Origin: Nosema muscidifuracis
Lineage: Eukaryota; Microsporidia; Nosematidae
DNA length: 64,000 bases
NCBI GenBank assembly: GCA_028335825.1
Contig: JAIOKI010000004.1
Span: 124,001 to 188,000 of the forward strand
Direction of reading: 5' to 3'
The notes under the pieces were generated by a model. That model was not told the origin of the DNA. It saw nothing but the letters and a program-made list of their open reading frames with translations, and ran no database searches. Made by a program: the position numbers and the translations under genes. Numbering within the stretch: position 1 is the stretch's first letter; every line of letters starts with the position of its first letter. Of the stretch, positions 19,773 to 30,391 are shown piece after piece.

Positions 19773-21170
19773 ATGTTTAATCTACTAATTTTAAAATTAA
19801 GTACTAATGCTTATATTAAGTATGCACATGCTACAGAAGAATGTAATAATAAAGAATTATATGATGATATAAAATTAAATCATTCTAAGAATATGCCAAA
19901 TTCGTTTATATCAAAATATGAAGAATTTATCAGCAAAGAACTCGAAAAAGAAAATATATCTAATACTATAAAAGAATTAGACAATGATAATTTTTATGGA
20001 ACTATTATTATAAAAATAATAAATAATGTCAAACGAAATGAGCAGGAAGAATACAATAAAGATCAATTAATGAAAAATCAACATGAATTTGATAAAGAAA
20101 TAAATAGAAAATTATTAAATATGATCGAGTATGTTCAATCAACTAATTTTCCCGATGTATCAGAAAGAAAACCAAAACGAGTTAAATTTAATAACTATTC
20201 AGATTTAATGATTAATAATACAACTAATATATTCGATATAGAAAAAATAATGAAAAAATTAACATCTGATGACACTAATGAAATATATTTAGGAACGATT
20301 ATTGACACTGTAGAATATTTAGTAGTGTTTTACAAATGGATGTATAACTTATTAATTTATGGTTTAAAGATTAATATACCTTTAATTAAAAATTATGAAT
20401 TTGATGTTAATACAATAAACTTCAGTAAGCCTAAGAATTATAATCTCTTACTGAGTACTATTAATATATTGATCGAAGTATTAGATAAAATTGATAATTT
20501 TGTACAAGTTGAAAAAAAACTGGATAATTCCAATAAGTTAAGTAATTTCTATAAAGAAATAGATAAAAAAACAATAAGTAAAAAGATTTATGAATTAGAA
20601 TATGAATTCATAACCGAATACACAGAAGTATTTATGGAAACATATCTTCCTTATACTGATATAAATCTGGAACTATTAATTAGTTTTGTAAAGGAAAAAA
20701 TAAAACTTATTTTTAACCCAGTAGATAAAGATATCATTCAGTACTTATTTTTATATACGCTCAGTCTTAAAGATGATCCTTTGAAACATAAGTTGTTTAT
20801 GATGATGGTTATTTATTTAAAATGTTATATAGAAAAGAAATCTGAAATAATCGGATACATCGCAATTCTAATAAAAACTTTTGACTTGAAATTAAATAAC
20901 CCGATTATATTTTCTAATTTAAGAATTATAAGAAATCAATATTATATAATTAGAGATTTAAACTATAGTGAAGAAATAAGAAATGACTTTCTTTTAAAAT
21001 TAGTAGGATTAGTTCCTTATAAATTTGAAATCTCATCTACTAAAAATTCAAAATTTTACTCAAGACCGTTTCCGACATTAGAAAATAATAATGGAGAAAT
21101 TATTAATATGATAAATCAAGAAACAGTACGAATTTCAAATATGATTTTAAAAAAATTAAATTATTTTTAA
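19773..21170 (+). CDS. Hypothetical helical protein, 465 aa
   Basis: The frame is long and clearly coding but unrecognised. The first 14 residues are hydrophobic (MFNLLILKLSTNAY) and could be a short, weak signal peptide. The rest is helical, rich in Asn, Lys and Ile, without repeats or a membrane segment. Two basic-aromatic stretches stand out (ERKPKRVKFNNY and FYSRPFPTLENN). It lacks the CCC start motif, having TTATCCATA-ATG instead. It stands alone after a long spacer and runs toward the PDI gene, with an 18-nt gap between the two stop codons. Confidence 0.65.
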   Translation: MFNLLILKLSTNAYIKYAHATEECNNKELYDDIKLNHSKNMPNSFISKYEEFISKELEKENISNTIKELDNDNFYGTIIIKIINNVKRNEQEEYNKDQLMKNQHEFDKEINRKLLNMIEYVQSTNFPDVSERKPKRVKFNNYSDLMINNTTNIFDIEKIMKKLTSDDTNEIYLGTIIDTVEYLVVFYKWMYNLLIYGLKINIPLIKNYEFDVNTINFSKPKNYNLLLSTINILIEVLDKIDNFVQVEKKLDNSNKLSNFYKEIDKKTISKKIYELEYEFITEYTEVFMETYLPYTDINLELLISFVKEKIKLIFNPVDKDIIQYLFLYTLSLKDDPLKHKLFMMMVIYLKCYIEKKSEIIGYIAILIKTFDLKLNNPIIFSNLRIIRNQYYIIRDLNYSEEIRNDFLLKLVGLVPYKFEISSTKNSKFYSRPFPTLENNNGEIINMINQETVRISNMILKKLNYF

Positions 21171-21188
21171 GAAAGTAATTAAGATTTA

Positions 21189-22670
21189 TTAAACTCTTTT
21201 TTTATCTTTGCTTCTTCCTGTTGCTACTAATATAGCTATAATTAATAAACCAATACCAAGTAGATAGTATCTCTTGTATGTCTTGACACGTGGATATAAT
21301 TCTAATGAATCTTGTTCATAAAGCTTAAGAATCTTCATAGCTGTTTCTTTAAATGTTTCTTTCTTTAATTCGACTTCTTTATGTCTGAACTGTTTATGAA
21401 TTGGGTCATAAATTACTAATGTAGGTGTTATCATATTAGGTAAAAGTGATGGAACAAAATTTCCATAATCATTTGTATCTAAAGAAGCAAACAGAATATT
21501 TATGTATGGAGCACCAAGATGTCTATCAGCAGAGAATTCGTTAAATTCAGTCATAAATTGTTCACCCTGAGTTAATAAAATCATAGCAGGTTTGTATCCA
21601 TTGAAAATAGAATTAAATGAGGAGGTCTTAATTTCTGTTACGTAACTGAAATGTGTATGGAACAACCAGGCTGCTACATCATCTTCATTTGAAATGTCTC
21701 CTTTGTATTCATAAAACCTTCCATTTTTGTAAACACCAAATTTAACCATATCAGAATCTTCAGCATTTTTATTATCTGTACTTGATAATGGGAATATTGA
21801 AGCCATAGAAAACAGAGATTTATCTTCTGTTTTGAAAATCCTAGTCTTAAATTTATATTTATGAGCATATTCTGCGAAATATTGGTTGGCTTTATTAGTA
21901 TCGGTATGGAATACAATGTATAAAGGCTCACCATGATCTAATAGCTGAACTTCTTTTTTAAAATCTTCTAACTTAATATTCTTGAAACTTGGTTCAATTA
22001 GCGTATCACAGAATTTTGATAAATCATTAAGATTTACGTACTCTAAAAATGGTACATAAAGTCCATTGTATACACCGTAGATCGCAGGGTAACTTTTTAT
22101 ATTGTACTGATTAATAAAATTTTTCGACTGTTCGTAACTTATTTTACCAAAATTAATTTTTGAATTGTAAATTTTTTCTAACTGTACCAGTGTGCTTTCG
22201 AATTTAGAAGGATCTTTGTAATAGAAATATAATAGCCAAGGTCCATCGAGTCCTTGATACATATCTGAATCAGTAAGCTCCAATAACTCATTCTTTGTAT
22301 TCTCAATATGTCCTGCAAAGATTTCTTTATCAATATTTGAATGTTCTACTAAGAAATCACCCAACTCTTTATACGTTTTGTATCCACTAAATCTCGAAAT
22401 TTCTTTACCATCTTTTCTTAATACAACAGTTGGATATGATTGTATATCTGTATCGTCACATTTACAATCTTTACAATCAACTTTCTGAATTTTAATATCA
22501 AGATTATGACGCTCAAGTGTGTTATCAATTTCTTGGAGGACTGGATCTAATTTTTGACATGCAGGGCACCATTTCTGATAGTAGTCTGTTAAGACTAGAC
22601 CAACATCATCAATACCACATTGTTCAACAATAACTTGCCAGCTTAAAGCGATGAAAACTAAAAATATCAT
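21189..22670 (-). CDS. Membrane-anchored protein disulfide isomerase
   Basis: 493 residues: a signal peptide (1-17), then a thioredoxin domain with active site WCPAC (Cys35 and Cys38), the cis-Pro SYPT near 80, and FSGYKTYKELGDFL. Two or three further thioredoxin-fold stretches without active cysteines follow (for example SYPAIYGVYNGLYVPF). A membrane helix lies at about 464-485 (YYLLGIGLLIIAILVA), followed by a lysine-rich cytosolic tail. This is a TMX/Eps1-like layout: an ER oxidoreductase held in the membrane. An additional CKDCKC cluster lies near residue 66. The short secreted paralogue at 27649-28101 has the active site at exactly the same residue numbers. No CCC motif precedes the ATG. 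Confidence 0.9.
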   Translation of the reverse strand: MIFLVFIALSWQVIVEQCGIDDVGLVLTDYYQKWCPACQKLDPVLQEIDNTLERHNLDIKIQKVDCKDCKCDDTDIQSYPTVVLRKDGKEISRFSGYKTYKELGDFLVEHSNIDKEIFAGHIENTKNELLELTDSDMYQGLDGPWLLYFYYKDPSKFESTLVQLEKIYNSKINFGKISYEQSKNFINQYNIKSYPAIYGVYNGLYVPFLEYVNLNDLSKFCDTLIEPSFKNIKLEDFKKEVQLLDHGEPLYIVFHTDTNKANQYFAEYAHKYKFKTRIFKTEDKSLFSMASIFPLSSTDNKNAEDSDMVKFGVYKNGRFYEYKGDISNEDDVAAWLFHTHFSYVTEIKTSSFNSIFNGYKPAMILLTQGEQFMTEFNEFSADRHLGAPYINILFASLDTNDYGNFVPSLLPNMITPTLVIYDPIHKQFRHKEVELKKETFKETAMKILKLYEQDSLELYPRVKTYKRYYLLGIGLLIIAILVATGRSKDKKRV

Positions 22671-23029
22671 ATTTGTTTATCAAAATTTCTAATTTATAGT
22701 TTTTTCTGTTTACGTTTCATGATGTATTCATGTTTCATTGCTGATATTTAAAAAATTTAGACTTTTTTCAGATTTTTGACCTAAAATCTAATTTAAATAT
22801 AATAAATTAAATAAATAAAGTCCTGAAACTTAAGTAAACAATCTTTATAATTATTATGTAATTTAAAACAATATAAACATCAATTTATAATATTTAGTAA
22901 ATGATTAATAATATGTCATTTATAATACTTAATATAATAGATTAGATAAATTTTTAATATTAGAAGGGATGTTTTTCAAAAATAAATAAATTAAAATCGG
23001 TTTTTATTTTTTTGATTTTTTTTCTCCTT
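22671..23029. other. Divergent spacer, PDI and Smr genes
   Basis: 359 nt of AT-rich DNA between divergent starts. There is a T/C run (TTTTTTTTCTCCTT) immediately before the Smr gene start at 23030. No gene or RNA is seen. Confidence 0.4.
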
Positions 23030-23716
23030 ATGGAAGGTACCCATGATTTAGAAAATCAAAAGATTTTTATCAAAGAAATGTTTCCTTATGTTACTGACGA
23101 AGAAATTGACAGATTGTTTATATCTTCAAGAGATATAAACATAATAATAACCAAAATACTTGATGGATCTTACAAAGGATTCACAATCAATATGAAAGAT
23201 CTTACACGTACCAAAATAATACAAAAGAAGTTTAATAAAGAATTATATTATCCAGAATTATTTTATAGTAATGGTGTTGATGCATCATCTGGAGATATTG
23301 ACAGAGAAAAGACTAATAAATTATACACTAGAATTTCAGATATAAAAAGTAAACAAGATCTTTGTAAAAATAAAAAAATTAGAGAATTTTACGCTGAAGA
23401 GAAAGAAGCTATTTTTAGTGAAATAGAAAATCTCAACAGAAAAAGAGCTTTGATGATTTTAAATAAGTCTTTACAGAAACCTGATATGTTAGATTTACAT
23501 GGATTGTATACAAAAGAAGCTTTGATGTTTATTAGTGATTATATAAAAGTTTATAACCCCAAAGAAATTAAATTAGTTACAGGATGCCATGGAAATTCTC
23601 AGTCACTTCGACCTTCTGTAATTAATTTACTTAAGAAATTAAATTATAATGTATTGGATGATGAAAATATTCCTTTTATAAAAGGTATTAAAAAATCTTA
23701 TACAACTTTTTATTAG
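23030..23716 (+). CDS. Smr-domain nuclease-like protein with N-terminal CUE-like helix bundle
   Basis: 228 residues from the ATG at 23030. Residues 5-50 (IFIKEMFPYVTDEEIDRLF ... INIIITKIL) fit a CUE-type ubiquitin-binding bundle. Residues 95-150 are helical (DUF1771-like), and the last 80 contain DLHGLYTKEAL and VTGCHGNS, the LDxHG and TGxG motifs of the Smr domain. The N-CUE, DUF1771, Smr order matches Cue2/N4BP2-like proteins, which cut mRNA at stalled ribosomes in no-go decay. The family knowledge suggests RNA surveillance; that is inference here. Histidine replaces the first Gly after the TG (TGCHGNS), a common enough variant. Confidence 0.8.
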   Translation: MEGTHDLENQKIFIKEMFPYVTDEEIDRLFISSRDINIIITKILDGSYKGFTINMKDLTRTKIIQKKFNKELYYPELFYSNGVDASSGDIDREKTNKLYTRISDIKSKQDLCKNKKIREFYAEEKEAIFSEIENLNRKRALMILNKSLQKPDMLDLHGLYTKEALMFISDYIKVYNPKEIKLVTGCHGNSQSLRPSVINLLKKLNYNVLDDENIPFIKGIKKSYTTFY

Positions 23717-25836
23717 ATTAATAATTTAATTAAAAATTGGCTTTTGTTTTATTTTCTTTGACTTGAAATTCTTAATATTATTGTTTATAAAAATAATTGG
23801 ATAAAATATCTAAGAAATTTTATTAATAAAAAAACAGTACAAACACTGTAATAAAAAAATTAACATGTCTACTGTCAGATGGCTCATTCTTTTATCTTTC
23901 TATAATCATTAAATTTCTTAATTTGCATCATATTATAATATATAAAAATACAGTCACAAGTTTTATTAAAGTTATTAACAAATCTCAAAATATCATTTCC
24001 ATGGAAGATTCAATTATTATGAAATCAATGTTGTATGAGTTAGAATGTTTTCAAAAATATTTGTTATATTAATTTATTACAAAGTAAAAACCCCTTTTAG
24101 ATTTATGTTAAACGTATTAATGTCATTGTATAATAATTATACCAAAGCTAATCTGATATTAAATAGTAGAATATAATTCTTCTACTGAGTTATATAAAAT
24201 GATTTATCTTTTAGATAAATATTCTTAGATTGATATTTCTCATTCTATTAATCACTTAAATCAGATATTATGCTGGGGCTTTATATCTTTTGATAAATCT
24301 TCTTAGATTGATACTTCTCTTTCTATTAATCACTTAAATCAGAATTATGCTGGGGCTTTCATATCTTCTTTCTCTAATATCTTCATTCGTTACAAGTTAT
24401 CTCAATAACTCTGGATTGTACATATGCTTAGATTTGATCATAAAACTTTAACTCTGTATAAAGTTTTTATAAAACTGAATATTTTACCTTTCTATATCAT
24501 TTTATGGTATAATTTTGCCTTTATAATATTTAAAGAAACATAGTTTTTAGTTAAAAAGTCGTATTTGTGATTTTTCTTGACTTCTACTGTCTTGAAATTT
24601 TTATGCTCGTTATTCCTATCCAACCTCAACACCTCTTATTTAGATATTTATATTTGGTTTCTAATGAGTTAATATATAAATTAAAAATAATTTTTAATAT
24701 AATTCTTCTTTAATTATCAAAAAATTTATTGTCAGTTTCTTCATGTCTTAATACAGTTAATATAATTATTAGGTTAGTTTATTAAATAACTAGCTAAAAA
24801 ATTACATTATAGAAAGAGAATGTAGTTTTATCAGAAATTACAAATAAAACTCAAAATTTAAAACTTTTTATATAAATAAATTAAAGCTTTCTTGTTATGA
24901 GAATAAAAATGTACTTTATATATTAAGTAAGATAAAATAATTATTTGTGTAGAATACTATATTTGTTTTCTGATTAAAATAATGTAAATATAAGGAGTTA
25001 AAATTTAATTCTAATTATATTTTTTCAAATATTGACTTTTTTAATAAATATTATGTTGTCTTTAATACTTCTATAAATAATTATTATAAATACAACAGTC
25101 AAACATTTTATATGCTGATTATAAATGAATTTATAGTAAAAGGTGAGTCATTTCACAACAAATACTTTACCATAATAGGATAATAAATTATTTAAACATT
25201 GGTAAAAAATTATGAAAATATTAAAGGAGTAATTTTCTAGAAGAAATTGATTTCTTTTTGAGATACTAGGAAAGCATCTACAACATTTATTTTAATAATA
25301 TCTAAAAACCAATAATTTTTTAATAAATTATATTTCTGTTGAAATAATATAAATAGATATGTTTCGAGATAGATCTCTCTTTAATATAAATCTATTTATA
25401 ATCAACATATATAAAATTTATCTCTAAAGAGTATTTTTTGTAGTTCTATTAATAAAAAATTCATTATGATGTAATTAAATACATCAAAATAAAATTTGTT
25501 GTTAAAAAATATTCATTTTTGAATTTAAAGACTTAAATTGACTAACAATAAGAAAAAATGGCTTAGTAATCATAAATTTATATTTTATAAGATAACTGTT
25601 ATTTGATTTAAAGTAAAAAGTAAGTCATCTCATAAAATAATGATTATAAAATTATCTTTCATAATCATCATTTATGATCAAACAAACACTGCTATATTAC
25701 GTCAGAATAAAACATACAAAACTTTTTAAATACTATAATCTTATATTTAAGTTTTTTAATGACACCAGAAGTCGTTTTTTAATATAACTTCTTTGTTTTT
25801 ATATTTTAATATAAATTTTATGTACCCATAAAAAAT
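23717..25836. other. Long gene-free spacer with a direct repeat and coding-like remnants
   Basis: About 2.1 kb, the longest gap in the window. It holds the 78-nt direct repeat at 24205-24360. Around 24390-24640 on the minus strand short coding-like pieces in changing frames suggest a decayed element or gene of unknown family. Only one CCC motif followed by an ATG occurs (24090), giving a 26-codon frame that I do not accept. Confidence 0.4.
24205..24360. repeat. 78-nt direct tandem repeat, two copies
   Basis: Two adjacent copies (about 24205-24282 and 24283-24360) share TTAATCACTTAAATCAGA, TTATGCTGGGGCTTTNATAT and TCTTAGATTGATA, with a few differences. Unlike the other spacer repeats this unit is long and not simple AT sequence, and contains the unusual GCTGGGGC. 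Confidence 0.8.
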
Positions 25837-26796
25837 ATGTTGATATACTTAGTCATTACACATTGTGCTTTACTAACTTCATTATTGAATAAGAGAAAGG
25901 ATTTAGTCAATAGAATATTCAAGAGACCATATAAAGGAGAAGAAAAGAATACTGTTAGTATAGAAGAAAGAATAAATAACATTTTAGATTACAGAAATGA
26001 GGTCTGGCATGAGAAGAGAAAAGAAGTCATTGAAAAAATTTGTAATTATATGCTTAGTACAGAAGAGGATTATGTAAAAATCTTTTATGATTCAGAAGAA
26101 TCAGTTACTAAAGAAAATACTGATAAGAAAGAATACAACAAACAGAAAGAGAGTCAAGTAGCTGATGAAAATGAGATGATGATAACTTCTGATGATATTG
26201 AGGAAGCACTTATGGCTGATACAGAAGAGAGTAATACTCATGGCGATGATGAAACTTCCAAAAGTGAAAAGAAATCTAGCAAGAAGGTGAAATCTAATAC
26301 AATTGTACCCTTGAAATCTTTCTCAGTAGAACTTTGTGATTTACTTAAAGAACAATTAGATAAAACGAACCATCCTTATTCCAAAAATTTCGCGAAAAAA
26401 GAAATTACAATTGAAAGTATCTGTGATGATATTAGATACATAGATAAAAATGGAAATTTAGACTTTTATAGGAAGAAAGAAATTTTAGATTTTGCTTCTT
26501 GGTTAGAAGGTAGATTAAGCAGATATTATCAAGAAGATGTTCCATTAAAGACTATCAATGAAACTGTTTACTCTGAAAAAAGATTTGTAAAAAGTGCTTT
26601 TTATTCAAACTTAGCTTTAAGAGATTTTATAGAAATCGTTGAATACTTTATTTTTGTTAAGAAGTCAAATCTAAAATACTTAGAAAATAGAAATTTCGAA
26701 AAACTTGTTAATGATAAAGTGTTTATGAGATTCCTTACTGATTTAGAATATCTTTACTCAAAAGTCGACGATTATTTGTATGTTTTTAATAAATAG
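25837..26796 (+). CDS. Secreted hypothetical protein, 319 aa
   Basis: A short hydrophobic N terminus (MLIYLVITHCALLTSLL) fits a signal peptide. The middle (about 85-155) is a low-complexity acidic then lysine/serine-rich linker (SDDIEEALMADTEESN, KSEKKSSKKVKS). The C-terminal half is a folded helical domain with conserved-looking aromatics. No family is recognised. Length and layout resemble the secreted gene at 12065-13030 but I see no convincing alignment. The start follows TACCCATAAAAAAT-ATG, so it is probably expressed. Confidence 0.65.
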   Translation: MLIYLVITHCALLTSLLNKRKDLVNRIFKRPYKGEEKNTVSIEERINNILDYRNEVWHEKRKEVIEKICNYMLSTEEDYVKIFYDSEESVTKENTDKKEYNKQKESQVADENEMMITSDDIEEALMADTEESNTHGDDETSKSEKKSSKKVKSNTIVPLKSFSVELCDLLKEQLDKTNHPYSKNFAKKEITIESICDDIRYIDKNGNLDFYRKKEILDFASWLEGRLSRYYQEDVPLKTINETVYSEKRFVKSAFYSNLALRDFIEIVEYFIFVKKSNLKYLENRNFEKLVNDKVFMRFLTDLEYLYSKVDDYLYVFNK

Positions 26797-27648
26797 TTGT
26801 AATAGATTCTATTATCATATTTAAAAAAAATTATACTTTTTTAATTAATATAATTGTAAATATAAATTATAACTTATTAAGATAAGAAACATAATGATAT
26901 TATGATAAGCAATTTTCAAATAATAATATAAAATTATAATTATATATAATTAAGATTTTTAAATGATAAAATAATTTATTTTAATGATTTTAGTAACGTT
27001 TAAAAAATAATTTTTTGAAGATTTTTGTTATAGATCGCAAAGATTTTAGAAAATTAGAAAAGAGACAAACAAAATTTGGGAAATCTTTTATTTTTAAAAA
27101 GTTAAGAAGTACGTTTAAAATGCTAAAGCTCATAGAAGACAGGATTAATATATGTTTGAAAATGAATTAATCCAAAGACAAATACTTTATAGATAATTTA
27201 TAAAACCTCAATGAGAGAAATGAAAAGGTAAATATCATTAAAATAATAAAAGTAAACATAAAACTTTTTTATTATAAAAAATACAATTAATTCATGTTAT
27301 ACGAAGAAGTGATTGAGTTATGCTTTTGGGATTTCATAAGTGTAGTTATAAATAAATAGGTAAAAATTTAAATTAAAATGCGAATTATTATTTTAATATT
27401 CTTAAAAGAAAGGAAAAACTACTTTGGAAATAATAAATATAAATTAGATAAGTTATGTTTATTAATATTAAATACACAAATAAACGATATTTTGAAAAAG
27501 TAGAGTAGAATAAATTTATCACTAAAAAATATTGAAAGACAATTGACCATCATAGGAATATTTATTATCAAACAACAATTTAAAAAACAAATGATAACAA
27601 AAATATATTAAAATAGAAAGATATTTTTATAAAAATTAATTAAATATT
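26797..27648. other. Gene-free spacer
   Basis: About 850 nt between the converging secreted gene and the small PDI-like gene. I see no CCC start motif, RNA-like island, clear repeat or coding-like frame. Confidence 0.4.
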
Positions 27649-28101
27649 TTAATTGCATACTTGACCAATAGATTTAGGTACTAAAACAGTAGCATTATTT
27701 AGAGGGTTGGGAACACCACTACATCCGATTCCACTTCCTATACTTCCCAATCCTCCATTTTTGTTACATAGGTAAGTATTCATAAAGTTTCCCACATATG
27801 AACAATCAACTGCTCCACTAAATCTTCCTAATTCAACACCATTCTCCCTTAGTATAGTAGTTGGATAAGATCTTATATTAACAGAGTCACAATCACACTT
27901 ATCACAATTAACTTTTTGTATTGTCACTGGAACATTCCTTGCTGCAGCATTATTTGCCATATTAACAAGAACAGGTTCATATTTTTTACAAGCTGAACAC
28001 CATTCCTGATAATAAATTGTTAATACAATACCAGGCTTATTAGTATTACAATCATATATAATTCCTTGAAGTGAGAAATTCAACATTAGAAAGAAAATCA
28101 T
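27649..28101 (-). CDS. Short secreted thioredoxin/PDI-like protein
   Basis: 150 residues: a signal peptide (1-13), one thioredoxin domain with WCSAC (Cys35/Cys38), CDKCDCD near 68, cis-Pro SYPT, and RFSGAVDCSYVGNF, then a Gly/Ser/Pro-rich tail with two more cysteines (GCSGVPNP, QVCN). It lines up without gaps with the first 115 residues of the PDI at 21189-22670, so it is a truncated paralogue lacking the redox-inactive domains and membrane anchor. It lacks a KDEL-type signal and may therefore be secreted. No CCC motif precedes the ATG, as in the long paralogue. Confidence 0.85.
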   Translation of the reverse strand: MIFFLMLNFSLQGIIYDCNTNKPGIVLTIYYQEWCSACKKYEPVLVNMANNAAARNVPVTIQKVNCDKCDCDSVNIRSYPTTILRENGVELGRFSGAVDCSYVGNFMNTYLCNKNGGLGSIGSGIGCSGVPNPLNNATVLVPKSIGQVCN

Positions 28102-28370
28102 TTAAAAAATATTGAAAAAATGTTTTTAAAGCTTTTATTCTGATTTGTTTTAAATTTTGAAATAAAAAATGATTAAAAATTAATTAAAACAAAACTTTTT
28201 ATTTTTTAATTAAATATATTGCTTTGTATCATTAAAAAAACATTATAAATTTAAAATATAAAAAATGATCTTTGTATGACTGTAAGAAATTGACCAATAA
28301 TAATCAAACTGAAATTAACAATAATTTGCTCCAAATAAAAATAAGAACAGTTTAACAAATATTTAATATT

Positions 28371-28784
28371 TCAGTCTTTGGTTGGTTTTGAAGGCTTAGA
28401 TGGTGCATTAGGTTTTGATAAGCAAGTGTGAACTTCTCTTAAAGCTAATTTCTTCAATTCACCCTTTAATAATATTTCAAATGCAGCTACAATTTCATCA
28501 GCTCCTACTGTTTGCTTACTTACCTTCTTACTGAATTCACTAGCAACCTCCCCACAACTTGAAACAATATCATAAGCGATGGCACATAAGATGGCAATAG
28601 CCTGACTAGTTAAAAATACAGAATGATCTGGATTTATATCCTTGGCAATCCTTTTAATAGCTGATTTGAACTGCATACCAGAGCATAAGTTGGACATTTT
28701 CTTCTTTTTCTTTAATTTTTCGGCATCTCCTGATTGAGTATTAATAGGTGCTTTTCCTGTGTTCTGTTTTGGTGCTTTTTGCAT
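28371..28784 (-). CDS. H2B: Histone H2B (divergent)
   Basis: 137 residues when started at the ATG that directly follows CCCA (28784). The frame is open 14 codons further but lacks an upstream ATG. A basic Lys/Pro/Gln tail is followed by a histone fold: FKSAIKRIAKDINPDHSVFLTSQAIAILCAIAYDIVSSCGEVASEFSKK, then TVGADEIVAAFEILLKGELKKLALREVHTCLSK. The last block aligns with the H2B C terminus ([29 protein letters not shown]). The conserved H2B SRKESY region is much altered. It forms nucleosomes with H2A. The HMG-box gene lies about 850 nt away on the same strand. Confidence 0.85.
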   Translation of the reverse strand: MQKAPKQNTGKAPINTQSGDAEKLKKKKKMSNLCSGMQFKSAIKRIAKDINPDHSVFLTSQAIAILCAIAYDIVSSCGEVASEFSKKVSKQTVGADEIVAAFEILLKGELKKLALREVHTCLSKPNAPSKPSKPTKD

Positions 28785-29628
28785 TGGGGCTAGCTGTTTT
28801 TCAATTTTTATATTTTTTGGAGGCAAAAAATAAATAAATCGTGTTAAATATCTTTAAAAGGAGGGAAAAAATGAAATCAAAAAAAAATAGTGCATGAAAA
28901 TGCATAAATGAGCTCAATGATTTTATAAGGAAGATCATTCCTTTTTTATGTTTATTTTTGTTTATGGTAAAATATCAAATTTGTTTATAATTTTATTTTT
29001 ACAAAAATGTGCCCATAACAAAATATTTTTAATTACAGAAGAATAATTAAATCATTTAAAAAAGAGAATGTTGCTTTCTAATAAAATTATTAGTCATTTA
29101 TGAAAGAATTTGTTTTTTAATCATTACTAAAGAAAAATGTGATTTGTAAGTCATTTAAGAAGAGAATTTCTTTTCTTATAAATTTAAAAGAATAAATTTA
29201 TTAGTCATTTAGGAAAGAATTTGTTTTTTAATCATTACTAAAGAAAAATGTGATTTGTAAGTCATTTAAGAAGAGAATTTGTTTTCTAATAAATTTATTA
29301 ATCATTAAAAAAGAGTGTTATTTTTAATCATTACTGAAGAAAAATGTGATTTGTAAGTCATTTAAGAAGAGAATTTGTTTTCTAATAAATTTATTAGTCA
29401 TTAAAATAGAGTGTTATTTTTAATCATTAATGAAAGAAATGTGATTTGTAAGTCATTTAAGAAGTGTGTTATTTTTAATCATTAATGAAAGAAATTTGAT
29501 TTTTAAGTCGTTTATGAAAAAATGTTGTTTTAAATAAATTTAAAAATAAATGTTGTTTTTAAGTAATTAAAAAACTTCTTTTTTTAATACATAAATTATA
29601 TTTTGATACTTAAATTTAATTTAATATT
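28785..29628. repeat. Spacer with 55-60 nt tandem repeats
   Basis: From about 29050 to 29540 there are about seven imperfect copies of units containing GATTTGTAAGTCATTTAAGA, AGAGAATTTGTTTTCTAATA and TTATTAGTCATT. The last copies are more diverged. The rest (28785-29040) shows nothing beyond the H2B 5' region. Confidence 0.8.
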
Positions 29629-30228
29629 TTACTCCTCATCAGTTTCTTCTTCCTCTTCTTCGCTGTTCTCTTCTTCAATCTTAGAAGGCATTTCGTTCTC
29701 CTTTGCTTCTTTATTTATTTTCTCAGCCTTGTCTTTATACACTTTCTTATCTTCTTCGCTCATTATTTTCCATTGTTTGGCTATTTCTGATCCGACATCT
29801 TTCATAGCTAATTCCTTATTTTTAGCTGCTACCAAAGGATATTGTTCCTTAAAATAAACATTGTATGCACTCTGACTATTTTTCTTCTTCTTCTTACCAG
29901 AATCAACTTCAAGAGCTTCTTTACGTTTTAACCAGTCCTTATAAGAATCAGTCTGTTTGTATGCTTCAAATTCTTCATTATACTTTTGTTTATCTACAGC
30001 ATATTCTGCTTTGAGCTTTTCCTTATCTTCTTCACTACAATTTTTCCACATCTCACTTAGTATCTTTCCTTGTTGTCCTACTGGTAAACTATTAACTGTT
30101 GGGTCACGTTTTCTTTGTTCAGCACCAAATCTTAGGTATGGTGTTAAAGGTGCTTTTGGAGCATTAACATCCTTAAGCTTTTTCACAGTCCTTTTTCTGC
30201 TTTCTTTTGCTGCAGTTCGAATAGCCAT
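29629..30228 (-). CDS. HMG-box chromatin protein with two boxes
   Basis: 199 residues. A basic leader (1-20) is followed by HMG box A at about 22-95 (NAPKAPLTPYLRFGAEQRKR ... GKILSEMWKNCSEEDKEKLKAEY), a lysine linker, and box B at about 112-175 (NSQSAYNVYFKEQYPLVAAKNK ... VGSEIAKQWKIMSEEDKKVYKDKA). An acidic tail (EEENSEEEEEETDEE) ends the protein. This is the animal HMGB layout: a non-sequence-specific DNA-bending chromatin protein. The start follows ATCCCCAC-ATG. Confidence 0.93.
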   Translation of the reverse strand: MAIRTAAKESRKRTVKKLKDVNAPKAPLTPYLRFGAEQRKRDPTVNSLPVGQQGKILSEMWKNCSEEDKEKLKAEYAVDKQKYNEEFEAYKQTDSYKDWLKRKEALEVDSGKKKKKNSQSAYNVYFKEQYPLVAAKNKELAMKDVGSEIAKQWKIMSEEDKKVYKDKAEKINKEAKENEMPSKIEEENSEEEEEETDEE

Positions 30229-30391
30229 GTGGGGATAAAAAAAATAAAAATATATACAAGAAACACAAACAGAAAAAAATATTTAATATACAGTTAAAGA
30301 ATTTAAAAATCAGTTTAATGTCTACAAGAAGCTTACTAATGAAATTTATTGACATTTTGGTTCAAATATATAGAAAAAAATGACCCCACCT

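Noticed and set aside
24105-24185. 26-codon frame after a CCCC motif
   Set aside because: The motif is 15 nt away and the product has no signal peptide or recognisable feature; a chance event in a 2-kb gap is likely.
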